Numbered from the stretch's first letter, positions 1 to 7,028 are shown. The stretch: 8,441 nt of DNA from Candidatus Iainarchaeum sp. (GCA_021161405.1 JAGHAR010000112.1:1-8441), one strand, 5' to 3'. Translations and numbers: made by a program. Notes: a model not told the origin generated them from the letters alone.

Positions 1-1581
1 GCATATTACAAATGGGCTGTCTCCGTACCGCAGATGAAAAAAACAGGTGTAAAGTTTACAGATGTTTACGAATATCTTAGAAACAATAAGCAGGAAGAAC
101 TCGCTAAAAAGAGTCCTTTGGCTCCAGCAATATTTGAAATGGTAATTACCCATCTGCCCAATCCGATAGACGCACAGAAATACAGAATTAAGGAGATATG
201 GAAGGGAGACGAGGAAAGCGTAATTGGTCAAGCAATGCTTGCCTGCGATCCAAATAAAGAATTCGCAATGATGGTAACCGATGTTAGAGTAGATAAGCAT
301 GCTGGAGATATTGCAACTGGAAGAGTATTTGCCGGAACAGTTAAAAGCGGCATGGAGGTTAAGCTGCTTACAAAGAAGCTTACAACCAAGCTGCAAAAAG
401 TAGGTATCTTTATGGGCCCAGATTTCGTTGAGGTGGATAAAATTCCGGCAGGCAACATTGCCGCACTTGTCGGCTTAAAAGATGTATATGCTGGAGAAAC
501 AGTAGCAAGCGTAGATATGGTTCCGTTTGAATCTTTTAAATCTTCCGCTGAGCCAGTAATGACAGTAGCAATAGAAGCCAAAAATACAAAAGATCTGCCG
601 AAGCTTATAGAAGTGATAAGACAGCTTGTAAAGGAAGATCCAAACATAAGAGCAGAAATTAATCAAGAAACCGGAGAGCATCTACTTTCAGGAATGGGAG
701 AGTTGCATTTAGAAGTTACAGTATACAGAATCGAAAAGCATCACGGAATACCTGTAGAGGTTAGTCCGCCAATTGTTGTTTATAGAGAAACAATTACGAA
801 AGAGAGCGAAATCTTAGAATCAAAAACCCCAAATAAGCATAACAAATTCAAGATTAAAGTGGCTCCAATTCCTAAAGAAATTTTCGAAAAATTAGTAGAG
901 GCAGGAATAGAAGGAAAGATAAAACCCAAAGATAAAGTGATGATAGCAAAATTCCAAGAGATAGGATTTAGTAGCGATGAAGCTAAAAGGATATGGGCGG
1001 TGCACAATAACAATGTCTTACTTGATATGACCAGAGGCATAGAAGCACTGCATGAAATAAGAGAACTAATCATCCAAGGATTTATGGATGCGATGGATTC
1101 AGGACCTTTAGCAGGAGAGAAATGTATGGGCGTAATGGTTATGCTTATTGATGCAACCTTGCACGAAGATGCTATCCACAGAGGTCCTGCGCAGGTTCTA
1201 CCGGCAATCACACGCGGAATATACGCGTGTATGCTTAACGCTGGAACTATTTTACTTGAGCCTAAACAAATATTAACTATTACAGTGCCGCAGGATTATA
1301 TGGGGGCAGTAACAAAAGAATTATCTGCAAGAAGAACTCAGATAATGGAAATGCGCACTGAAGGCGACTCTAGTATAGTTGTAGCAAAAGCCCCTGTCAA
1401 GGAGCTTATAGGTTTCTCAACTGCAATGAGATCTGCAACACAAGGAAGGGCAATATGGACTGCAGAATATGCCGGCTATGAAACATTGCCTTACGAGTTG
1501 CAGGAAAAAATAGTGGCAGAAGTAAGACAAAGAAAAGGAATGGAACCAAAGCCGAAGGCATATACGTACTTCCTGCAGTAA
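1..1581 (+). CDS. fusA: Translation elongation factor 2 (EF-2), 5'-truncated by window edge
   Basis: GTPase that drives ribosomal translocation. The reading frame is open from base 1, so the gene starts upstream; the ATG at 34 is internal. The 526 visible codons lack roughly the first 200 residues (the GTP-binding motifs) compared with the usual 720-740. Visible in order: the end of domain I (HLPNPIDAQKYR, then IWKGD); domain II with GDIATGRVFAGTV; domain III with NQETGEHLLSGMGELHLEV; domain IV with LHEDAIHRGPAQVLPA, where the His at 1177-1179 is the site converted to diphthamide in archaea and eukaryotes; and domain V with TVPQDYMGAV and RSATQGRAIW. The C-terminus (RQRKGMEPKP...YFLQ) is normal, ending in TAA. 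EF-1A follows 56 nt downstream. No truncation or frameshift is seen within the window. The identification is secure. Confidence 0.97.
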   Translation, partial: AYYKWAVSVPQMKKTGVKFTDVYEYLRNNKQEELAKKSPLAPAIFEMVITHLPNPIDAQKYRIKEIWKGDEESVIGQAMLACDPNKEFAMMVTDVRVDKHAGDIATGRVFAGTVKSGMEVKLLTKKLTTKLQKVGIFMGPDFVEVDKIPAGNIAALVGLKDVYAGETVASVDMVPFESFKSSAEPVMTVAIEAKNTKDLPKLIEVIRQLVKEDPNIRAEINQETGEHLLSGMGELHLEVTVYRIEKHHGIPVEVSPPIVVYRETITKESEILESKTPNKHNKFKIKVAPIPKEIFEKLVEAGIEGKIKPKDKVMIAKFQEIGFSSDEAKRIWAVHNNNVLLDMTRGIEALHEIRELIIQGFMDAMDSGPLAGEKCMGVMVMLIDATLHEDAIHRGPAQVLPAITRGIYACMLNAGTILLEPKQILTITVPQDYMGAVTKELSARRTQIMEMRTEGDSSIVVAKAPVKELIGFSTAMRSATQGRAIWTAEYAGYETLPYELQEKIVAEVRQRKGMEPKPKAYTYFLQ

Positions 1582-1587
1582 AATTGT

Positions 1588-1597
1588 GTTTAAAAGC
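1588..1597 (+). promoter_or_regulatory. Candidate TATA box for EF-1A
   Basis: The segment GTTTAAAAGC lies in the 56-nt gap after EF-2. If it acts as a TATA box, transcription would begin about 26 nt downstream, near 1618, giving a leader of about 20 nt that still contains the strong ribosome-binding site at 1624. EF-1A could then be expressed separately from EF-2 as well as by read-through. This is judged only by sequence and spacing. Confidence 0.4.
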
Positions 1598-1623
1598 TTT
1601 TCTAATAAAGATTTGAATAAACT

Positions 1624-1630
1624 GGAGGTG
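1624..1630 (+). promoter_or_regulatory. Strong Shine-Dalgarno site of EF-1A (decides the start)
   Basis: GGAGGTG is a full match to the archaeal 16S 3' end (anti-SD CACCTCC). It lies 7 nt before the ATG at 1638 but only 1 nt before the ATG at 1632, so the downstream ATG is the functional start. Confidence 0.8.
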
Positions 1631-1637
1631 CATGATT

Positions 1638-2906
1638 ATGGCTGAAAAACCGCACATTAACCTTGTGTTCATAGGACACGTTGACCACGGGAAGTCAACA
1701 ACAGTAGGTAGGCTACTCTACGACTCCGGAGCGTTATCAGAGCAAGAATACAGAAAACTCCAGCAAGAAGCAGAAGCAAAGGGAAAAGGAACATTCGTGT
1801 TTGCATATGTCATGGACCAGCTAAAAGAGGAAAGAGAACGCGGACTAACAATTGACGTTGCATACAAGAAATTCGAAGGAAAGAAGAATACCTTCACAAT
1901 TATAGATGCTCCAGGGCACAAGGACTTCATAAAGAACATGATCACTGGAACAAGCCAGGGAGATGCAGCAGTGCTCGTAGTGGCTGCAAAAGAAGGCATA
2001 AAGCCACAAACTAAAGAGCATGCATTCCTTGCACAAGTGATGGGAATCAAGCAGCTTATCGTAGCAATAAACAAGATGGACGAAGTAAACTACGACAAGG
2101 GCAGATTTGAGGAATTGAAAAGTGAGCTGCTCAAGTTGCTTACATCGATAGGCTACAAAGAAGACCAGCTAAAGTTTATTCCAATCTCAGCATGGGAAGG
2201 GGAAAACGTTGTCAAGAGGGAAGGCAAAATGGACTGGTACGATGGACCCACTCTGATAGAGGCCTTAGACGAGCTTACAGCTCCTCCAGCTCCAATAGAT
2301 AAACCATTGCGGCTACCAATTCAGGATGTCTACAACATCAAGGGCGTTGGAACAGTTCCTGTTGGTAGAGTAGAAACAGGAGTACTCAAGCCAGGAGACA
2401 AGATTATAATAGAGCCGCCACATGTTACTGGCGAGGTCAAATCCATCGAGATGCACCATCAGCCATTGAACGAGGCAAAACCTGGAGATAACATCGGCTT
2501 CAATGTAAGAGGAATAAGCAAGGACGACATCAAGAGAGGAAACGTTGCAGGTCATACAGATAATCCGCCAACCGTAGCCAAAGAGTTTATCGCCAGAGTG
2601 GTTGTATTGAGTCATCCAACAGCTATTCCGCCAGGATATACTCCGGTATTCCACATGCACACAGAGCAGGTAGCATGCCAGTTCGCGGAGCTTCAGAAGA
2701 AACTTGATCCAAAGACAGGCGAAACCAAGGAAGAGAATCCAAAGTTCTTGAAGACAGGTGATGCAGCAATCGTAAAGATAGTGCCAACCAGACCCTGCGT
2801 TGTAGAGCCATACAAGGAATTCCCACAGCTTGGTAGGTTTGCAGTTCGTGACATGGGACAGACAGTAGCAGCAGGAATGGTAGAGAGCGTTACTCCGAAA
2901 CAGTGA
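1638..2906 (+). CDS. tuf: Translation elongation factor 1-alpha (EF-1A / aEF-Tu)
   Basis: GTPase that delivers aminoacyl-tRNA to the ribosomal A site. The 422 residues are close to the usual archaeal length. The G domain has the P-loop GHVDHGKS (13-20), the switch I Thr in RGLTID (Thr71), DAPGH (90-94), NKMD (145-148) and the SAW motif. Two beta-barrel domains follow, with [19 protein letters not shown] and, near the end, [14 protein letters not shown]. The start [10 protein letters not shown] is preferred over an ATG two codons upstream because of the Shine-Dalgarno spacing, and family members also begin this way. The gene sits between EF-2 and uS10, a familiar archaeal arrangement. Its codons favour C- or G-ending forms (AAG, AAC, ATC) more than the flanking genes, as expected for one of the most highly expressed proteins. 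Confidence 0.98.
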   Translation: MAEKPHINLVFIGHVDHGKSTTVGRLLYDSGALSEQEYRKLQQEAEAKGKGTFVFAYVMDQLKEERERGLTIDVAYKKFEGKKNTFTIIDAPGHKDFIKNMITGTSQGDAAVLVVAAKEGIKPQTKEHAFLAQVMGIKQLIVAINKMDEVNYDKGRFEELKSELLKLLTSIGYKEDQLKFIPISAWEGENVVKREGKMDWYDGPTLIEALDELTAPPAPIDKPLRLPIQDVYNIKGVGTVPVGRVETGVLKPGDKIIIEPPHVTGEVKSIEMHHQPLNEAKPGDNIGFNVRGISKDDIKRGNVAGHTDNPPTVAKEFIARVVVLSHPTAIPPGYTPVFHMHTEQVACQFAELQKKLDPKTGETKEENPKFLKTGDAAIVKIVPTRPCVVEPYKEFPQLGRFAVRDMGQTVAAGMVESVTPKQ

Positions 2907-2915
2907 CGCCCCCAC

Positions 2916-2942
2916 TTTATTTATTTTTAATTTTTTGTTTTT
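2916..2942 (+). terminator. T-rich tract, candidate archaeal terminator after EF-1A
   Basis: Starting 10 nt after the EF-1A stop there is a run of T-rich sequence with T5, T6 and T5 blocks and no GC-rich hairpin. Oligo-T tracts are the usual intrinsic termination signal of archaeal RNA polymerase. Termination may be partial, because uS10 follows on the same strand within 30 nt. Confidence 0.5.
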
Positions 2943-2959
2943 CATATTCTTTGAATTAT

Positions 2960-2964
2960 GGTGA
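2960..2964 (+). promoter_or_regulatory. Shine-Dalgarno site of uS10
   Basis: GGTGA matches the anti-SD and is 5 nt from the ATG at 2970. An in-frame TAG stands immediately before that ATG, so no earlier start is possible. Confidence 0.6.
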
Positions 2965-2969
2965 ATTAG

Positions 2970-3281
2970 ATGCAAACAGCAAGAATAAAGCTTTCTTCTC
3001 TTGATCATAAGAAATTAGATGAGATATGTAGAGAGATAGTAGAGCTTGCAAAACGTGCTGGCGTAAAATATTCTGGACCGGTGCCATTGCCAACAAAAAA
3101 ATTAGTTATACCTACAAGAAAAGGGCCTTGCGGCGGTGGCACAGAAACATACGAGAAATGGCAGCTTAGGATTCACAAAAGGTTAATAGATATTCAGGCA
3201 GATGAAAGAACTTTGAGGAGGGTAATGCGCGTAGAAGTTCCCGAAAATGTGCATATAGAAATTGAATTGAAGGAAAAATAG
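2970..3281 (+). CDS. rpsJ: Small-subunit ribosomal protein uS10
   Basis: Component of the head of the 30S subunit. At 103 residues it matches the archaeal uS10 length (about 102). Diagnostic segments are the N-terminal ARIKLSSLDHKKLDEIC strand-helix, GPVPLPTKKLVIPTRKGPCG in the extended hairpin loop, and TYEKWQLRIHKRLIDI, followed by the terminal VPENVHIEIEL strand. It lies 63 nt after EF-1A; the EF-1A/uS10 pairing is common in archaea. A T-rich tract in the gap leaves open whether it is co-transcribed with EF-1A or uses its own promoter. Nothing unusual is seen in the protein. Confidence 0.97.
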   Translation: MQTARIKLSSLDHKKLDEICREIVELAKRAGVKYSGPVPLPTKKLVIPTRKGPCGGGTETYEKWQLRIHKRLIDIQADERTLRRVMRVEVPENVHIEIELKEK

Positions 3282-3282
3282 G

Positions 3283-3292
3283 TTTAAAAAAA
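3283..3292 (+). promoter_or_regulatory. Candidate TATA box for the Cys-repeat gene
   Basis: TTTAAAAAAA starts two bases after the uS10 stop. Its centre lies about 26 nt before the ATG at 3313, the distance from TATA box to transcription start in archaea. This predicts a leaderless mRNA, consistent with the absence of any Shine-Dalgarno match upstream. Confidence 0.5.
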
Positions 3293-3301
3293 CAAATTGC
3301 T

Positions 3302-3309
3302 GTTTTTTA
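3302..3309 (+). terminator. Short oligo-T tract after uS10
   Basis: A T6 run (3303-3308) lies 21 nt past the uS10 stop with no hairpin. It could end the uS10 transcript. It sits between the candidate TATA box and the start of the next gene, so termination and initiation signals would be interleaved here. Confidence 0.35.
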
Positions 3310-3312
3310 TTG

Positions 3313-3903
3313 ATGATAAATAAAAAAACCCTGCTTATAGGAGCAATTGCAGTTATTGTTATTGCCATAATTTTGTTTACAGCCAGCCATAAGCAAGCCG
3401 AAGAAAAACCTGTAGAGGGAATTAAAAATATTGAAGAGATATCTCCTGCAGATATTATGGCAGGGCCAATCACTATACAAACTGTAACTTCAGAAATTGA
3501 AAACTGCGACGAATTAGAGGGAAGAGAAAAAGATTACTGTTTATACTATGGAGCTGCATATTTGGGCAGAACAGAAAACTGCGATAAAATTACGGACAAA
3601 ATAATGAAAACCGAATGCGTGCAGGCAGTAGCAATTAATAATAAGAATGTTGAGCCCTGCGATAAACTCTTTGCGGAGGAAAGAGCATACTGCATAATTG
3701 GCTTTGCAGAGGAGCTCGGCTATTTAACGGCCTGTGAAAAGCTAAGCAATGCTTATAGGGATGCATGCATAAGGGATGTGGTAAACAACTTTATAGATGA
3801 AAGTGAATGTAGAAACAAGGAAAGATTGTTGAGTATATGCCAAAGTGCAACAGAAGTAAAAATTAAGGAGCTCTGCGAAAGCGCTGTAGAAAGACAATGC
3901 TGA
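3313..3903 (+). CDS. Membrane-anchored tandem cysteine-repeat protein of unknown function
   Basis: I do not recognise a named family. The 196-residue protein has a positively charged start (MINKK), one hydrophobic segment at about 6-24 (signal anchor or signal peptide), an acidic linker, then a helical region from residue 65 to the end with 12 cysteines. These fall at 65, 76, 90, 102, 116, 127, 141, 152, 166, 176, 188 and 196: alternating gaps of about 11 and 14, i.e. a repeat of about 25 residues of the form C[DE]K[LI]...YC..., five and a part copies. The anchor predicts that the repeats lie outside the membrane, where paired cysteines could form disulfides. The ATG at 3313 is preferred to the TTG just before it because it fits a leaderless start 26 nt from a TATA-like box. 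It is a single gene with its own likely promoter, between uS10 and archease. The coding call is firm; the function is open. Confidence 0.85.
   Translation: MINKKTLLIGAIAVIVIAIILFTASHKQAEEKPVEGIKNIEEISPADIMAGPITIQTVTSEIENCDELEGREKDYCLYYGAAYLGRTENCDKITDKIMKTECVQAVAINNKNVEPCDKLFAEERAYCIIGFAEELGYLTACEKLSNAYRDACIRDVVNNFIDESECRNKERLLSICQSATEVKIKELCESAVERQC
3505..3900 (+). repeat. Protein-level tandem repeat, about 25 residues, two Cys per unit
   Basis: Units begin at Cys 65, 90, 116, 141, 166 and 188, with lengths 25, 26, 25, 25, 22 and a final partial of 9 residues. The first Cys of units 1-4 is followed by Asp or Glu (CDE, CDK, CDK, CEK). The second Cys comes 10-12 residues later in the full units. 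The DNA of the units is not obviously repeated, so these are old, diverged copies rather than recent duplications. Confidence 0.8.
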
Positions 3904-3972
3904 TAACCACAATAATTATCAACAGAAGAATGCAAAAGCAAAACAATAAGCAAAGAAGGCATTGGATAGCAT

Positions 3973-3988
3973 AAATTAATTAATATTA
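3973..3988 (+). promoter_or_regulatory. Candidate TATA region for archease
   Basis: An A/T-only stretch of A, TT and TATT elements is centred about 25 nt before the archease ATG. No Shine-Dalgarno match is present, so a leaderless transcript is likely. The rest of the 101-nt gap (3904-4004) shows no other feature apart from a possible decayed repeat described under findings. Confidence 0.4.
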
Positions 3989-4004
3989 AAGAAATTAAAT
4001 CTTT

Positions 4005-4421
4005 ATGTTTGAGCTATTTGAGCATGAGGCAGATATTGGCATAAGAGGCTTTGGCAGAAGTATGGAAGAGGCCTTTCGAAATGCAGCAAAGGCGATGTTC
4101 AGCGTAATGGTAGATCTGGAAGATGTTCAAACAGTAGAGCAAAGAACAATTAAAGTTTCTGCAGCAGATGCCGAAGCATTGCTTGTAGAATTTCTAAATA
4201 GCTTACTCAGCATAGCAAGTATGGAAAACATGCTTTTCTCGGAATTTAAAGTTAAGATAGAAAAAAATTCAGAATATGTTTTAGAGTGCGTTGCCAAAGG
4301 AGAAAAAATAAATCTAAAAAGACATAGACCAAAGATAGAGGTAAAGGCAGCAACATACTCGCAACTTGCTGTGTCTAAGCGCAACAATAGATGGGTTGCC
4401 CAATGCATAGTGGATGTCTAA
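4005..4421 (+). CDS. Archease, activator of the RtcB tRNA-splicing ligase
   Basis: Small metal-binding protein that promotes RtcB guanylylation and turnover in tRNA splicing. The 138-residue length is typical of archaeal archeases. The family signature is clear: an N-terminal FEHEADIGIRGFG with the conserved Asp (D10), AFRNAAKAMFSVMVD in the first helix, LLVEFLNSLLS in the middle, then KAATYSQLAVS and a C-terminal VDV whose penultimate Asp (D137) is the usual second acidic metal ligand. The gene for its partner, RtcB, is 1.1 kb downstream on the same strand, with a methyltransferase gene on the opposite strand between them. The TAA stop overlaps the stop of that convergent gene. The identification is confident from the motifs and context. 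Confidence 0.94.
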   Translation: MFELFEHEADIGIRGFGRSMEEAFRNAAKAMFSVMVDLEDVQTVEQRTIKVSAADAEALLVEFLNSLLSIASMENMLFSEFKVKIEKNSEYVLECVAKGEKINLKRHRPKIEVKAATYSQLAVSKRNNRWVAQCIVDV

Positions 4422-5482
4422 CTTAATACTGCCAGACACTCCACATGAGATGTCTGCGGAAAAAAATCAAATCCCTTTATGCTCTGCAATTCAAAATCAA
4501 ATCTTCTGAATTCCTCAATATCTCTTGCCAAGCTTTCGGGATTACAGGCCATATAAATTATCTGTGATGGCTTAAGCAAAGCAATCCTTAATAATGTTTT
4601 TTTATCAAGCCCTGCTCTCGGAGGATCTACAATAACAGTATCAAACCTTCTGTGCTGTTGTATGAACTTCTTTAAAACTACACGCGCTTTTCCCGTAAAG
4701 AATTCCACGTTATGAATTCTGTTTGCTTTTGCGTTTATATTTGCAAGTTCTATCTGCTCCTGCATTATTTCGATTCCAACAACATTAGCTATGTGCTTAC
4801 TATCAGCAATGCTTAGGCCAATTGTTCCAACACCGCAATAAACATCTAACACTTTTCCATATGCTTTCTTCCTAATCTCTTGCAATGCCAATTCAAATGC
4901 CTTTACATTTGACTGGAAAAAGCTTTGAGGAGACAAATAGAACTTCTTATCCAATAATAGCTCGTATACATGTGGCTTGCCAAAAATTAATTCACTTTTG
5001 CCAAGCGCAGATGCATAGGAATAACTCTGAACAAAATGCAAGCTCTGACAATAGTTTGCAAGAGAATCTGCAATAAATTCTATTTCTTTTTTGTTTATAT
5101 CTATCTTCGGCCAAAAACTAAACCAACATTGCAATTGTTTTGAATTCAAACAGTCTCGCAGAGAAAAATATCGCAGGTTCTTACTCTTAAGTTTTGAAAC
5201 AATACGTTGAGCAGCATCTATGAGTTTGTTTGCTCTCCTGCTCAAAAGCAAACATTCTTCAAGCTCAAACACCTCTCTGCTGTTCTTTCTGAAACCTATT
5301 ATATTACCCTCTACAGACAGCTCTGCCTTGCTTCTATAGCGGAATTTGAGCGGAGATGGCGTAACAGTTACTCTCCCATTAAACAGTTCTTCAAGCTTCT
5401 TTTCCTTTATCTCAAGTTGTTTTTTGTAGCTGTATTCTGCCAATGGGCAGCCTCTACATTCAGAGAGGTGTTTGCATTTCAT
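4418..5482 (-). CDS. TrmA/RlmD-family RNA (uracil-5-)-methyltransferase with 4Fe-4S cluster
   Basis: SAM-dependent enzyme making 5-methyluridine in RNA, probably U54 of tRNA (archaeal TrmU54) or an rRNA uridine. Counting from the ATG at 5482 (354 residues), cluster cysteines are C3, C9, C12 (CKHLSECRGC) and C77 (ELEEC). The SAM site is VLDVYCGVGTIGL (about 211-223). FFQSN, DPPRAGLD (286-293), the nucleophile C313 in MACNPESLARD and the general base E348 in HVECLAVL are all present, so it should be active. A GTG start at 5491 would add three residues; the ATG is preferred. The cluster begins at residue 3, leaving no room for the N-terminal TRAM domain found in E. coli RlmD. Thermococcales and Nanoarchaeota enzymes of this family are thought to come from bacteria by ancient transfer. 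It lies antisense between archease and RtcB. The exact target base is not resolvable from sequence. Confidence 0.92.
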   Translation of the reverse strand: MKCKHLSECRGCPLAEYSYKKQLEIKEKKLEELFNGRVTVTPSPLKFRYRSKAELSVEGNIIGFRKNSREVFELEECLLLSRRANKLIDAAQRIVSKLKSKNLRYFSLRDCLNSKQLQCWFSFWPKIDINKKEIEFIADSLANYCQSLHFVQSYSYASALGKSELIFGKPHVYELLLDKKFYLSPQSFFQSNVKAFELALQEIRKKAYGKVLDVYCGVGTIGLSIADSKHIANVVGIEIMQEQIELANINAKANRIHNVEFFTGKARVVLKKFIQQHRRFDTVIVDPPRAGLDKKTLLRIALLKPSQIIYMACNPESLARDIEEFRRFDFELQSIKGFDFFPQTSHVECLAVLS

Positions 5483-5530
5483 AACTACCACGCCACATAA
5501 TGATGTTAATTTACCTTTCTTTCAATACTA

Positions 5531-5543
5531 TTTATTTAAAAAT
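5531..5543. promoter_or_regulatory. Candidate TATA region between divergent methyltransferase and RtcB genes
   Basis: On the + strand TTTAAAAA (5535-5542) is centred about 28 nt before the RtcB ATG at 5567, again predicting a leaderless or nearly leaderless mRNA. On the - strand the same stretch reads TTTTTAAATAAATA and could serve the methyltransferase with a leader of roughly 25-30 nt. No other TATA-like element is seen at the right distance for the minus-strand gene, so a shared bidirectional element is plausible but unproven. Confidence 0.45.
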
Positions 5544-5566
5544 CTAAATTGTTATAATATGACAAT

Positions 5567-7012
5567 ATGCAACTGAAAAAAATAGCTGATTATGTTTGGG
5601 AACTGCCAAAGCAAGGGAAAATGTTAGTGCCGGGCCGTATATACGGAGATGAAAAAACAGTGGAACATCTGTACATGGAAGAGCAACGCGGTGGCTGGAG
5701 CGCGATAAAGCAGCTTGCTAACGTTGCCAGCTTACCAGGCATACAAAAATATGCACTAGCTTTGGCAGATATTCATCCTGGCTACGGAAGTCCTATTGGC
5801 GGAGTATTTGCAATGGATTATGAGGAAGGAGTAATAACGTTTGGCGGCGTTGGCTTTGATATAAACTGCGGAGTAAGAACAATGAAAACACCGTTAAAGC
5901 TCGAAGAAGTGGAAAAAATAAAGGAAAAGCTTGCGGAAGAATTGTTTAGGAAGGTTCCTGCTGGTTTGGGAAGTACTGGAGAACTTAAGCTAAATTTAGA
6001 AGAGATAGACGAAGTGCTTGCAAAAGGCGCACATTATGTAGTTGAGCATGGCTATGGTTTCAAAGAAGATTTGGAGTATATAGAAGAGAAAGGTAGAATT
6101 GAAGGAGCATTGCCGGAAGCGGTTAGTATAAGAGCGAAGCAGAGACAATTTAAACAGATAGGCACTCTCGGCTCTGGAAACCATTACTTAGAGGTGCAGT
6201 ATGTTGAGCAAATATTCGATGAGGAAGCAGCAAAGAACTACGGAATTGAAAAAGAACAAATTTTGATTAGTTTCCATTGCGGTTCTCGTGGCCTAGGGCA
6301 TCAGATAGGAATGGACTATTTAAAAGAATTGGATGCAGCAAGGAAAAAATACAACATAGAAATTCCCGATAGAGAGCTTGTATGCGCTCCAATACAGAGC
6401 GAAGAAGGTCAACGTTACTTTGGAGCGGTAAAGGCAGGGATTAACTGCGCGTTTGCAAATAGACAAGTTATAGCACATTTGGCAAGAGAAGCTTTCTGCG
6501 AGGTTATAGGGATAGCTGCAAAAGAAATTAAGACGCTATACGAGGTTGGCCACAACACAGCAAAGGAAGAAAGACACAAAATTAATGGAGAGGTAAAAAG
6601 GCTCCTCGTGCAACGCAAAGGCTCTACTCGTGGTTTTGGTCCTCATCAAGAGGAAATTCCTGAAGAGTATAGGAAGATAGGCCAACCAGTACTTGTTGGA
6701 GGCACAATGGGAACATACAGCTACATACTCCGCGGAACGGAAAAAGCAATGGAGGAAACTTTTGGTTCAACAATACACGGCGCTGGAAGAAGAATGTCAA
6801 GGGTTAGAGCACTAAAACAATGGCGCGGAGAAATACTTGCAAAAGAGCTTCGAAGCAAGGGAATTATAGTAAAAGCGCATTCTTGGAGAGGTCTAGCAGA
6901 GGAAGCCCCAGGAGCATACAAGGATATTGATGAAGTTGTAAACGTAATGCATAATGCAGGCATTACTCTGAAGGTTGCCCGTGTAAGGCCTATAATCTGT
7001 GTGAAGGGCTAA
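5567..7012 (+). CDS. rtcB: RtcB, RNA-splicing ligase (3'-phosphate/5'-OH)
   Basis: GTP- and Mn2+-dependent ligase that joins tRNA exon halves after the splicing endonuclease and can also repair cleaved RNA. It has 481 residues, normal for archaea. The metal and catalytic residues are all visible: D98 and C101 in GVGFDINCGVR, H206 in GSGNHYLEV, H237 in FHCGSRGLGHQ, H329 in EVGHN, and the guanylylated nucleophile H404 in STIHGAGRRMSR. The GTP-site segment LVGGTMGTYSY and the C-terminal KAHSWRGLAEEAPGAYKD are also intact. There is no intein, unlike some archaeal RtcB genes. The ATG is preceded by a TATA-like box and no Shine-Dalgarno site. Its activator archease is encoded upstream on the same strand but separated by the opposing methyltransferase, so the two probably use separate promoters. 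Confidence 0.98.
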   Translation: MQLKKIADYVWELPKQGKMLVPGRIYGDEKTVEHLYMEEQRGGWSAIKQLANVASLPGIQKYALALADIHPGYGSPIGGVFAMDYEEGVITFGGVGFDINCGVRTMKTPLKLEEVEKIKEKLAEELFRKVPAGLGSTGELKLNLEEIDEVLAKGAHYVVEHGYGFKEDLEYIEEKGRIEGALPEAVSIRAKQRQFKQIGTLGSGNHYLEVQYVEQIFDEEAAKNYGIEKEQILISFHCGSRGLGHQIGMDYLKELDAARKKYNIEIPDRELVCAPIQSEEGQRYFGAVKAGINCAFANRQVIAHLAREAFCEVIGIAAKEIKTLYEVGHNTAKEERHKINGEVKRLLVQRKGSTRGFGPHQEEIPEEYRKIGQPVLVGGTMGTYSYILRGTEKAMEETFGSTIHGAGRRMSRVRALKQWRGEILAKELRSKGIIVKAHSWRGLAEEAPGAYKDIDEVVNVMHNAGITLKVARVRPIICVKG

Positions 7013-7028
7013 CTATTGCAAAGTACAA

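Noticed and set aside
1592..1601. Perfect palindrome AAAAGCTTTT before EF-1A
   Set aside because: A 10-base A/T-dominated palindrome is expected by chance here and overlaps the candidate TATA box; there is no further evidence of an operator.
1632..1637. Earlier ATG giving MIMAEKP at the EF-1A start
   Set aside because: It is only 1 nt from the Shine-Dalgarno site. The ATG at 1638 has 7-nt spacing and gives the family's usual N-terminus.
2313..3008. 231-codon open frame on the - strand
   Set aside because: It lies antisense to the well-conserved EF-1A gene, and its translation is Cys/Trp/Tyr-rich without recognisable motifs.
3310..3312. TTG start for the Cys-repeat protein
   Set aside because: An ATG follows immediately, and its distance to the TATA-like box fits a leaderless start.
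5483..5491. GTG start for the methyltransferase
   Set aside because: It adds only three residues, and no ribosome-binding site favours it over the ATG at 5482. It cannot be fully excluded.
5567..7012. Possible intein in RtcB, known in some archaea
   Set aside because: The protein is of normal length and continuous through the usual insertion region near the C101 motif.
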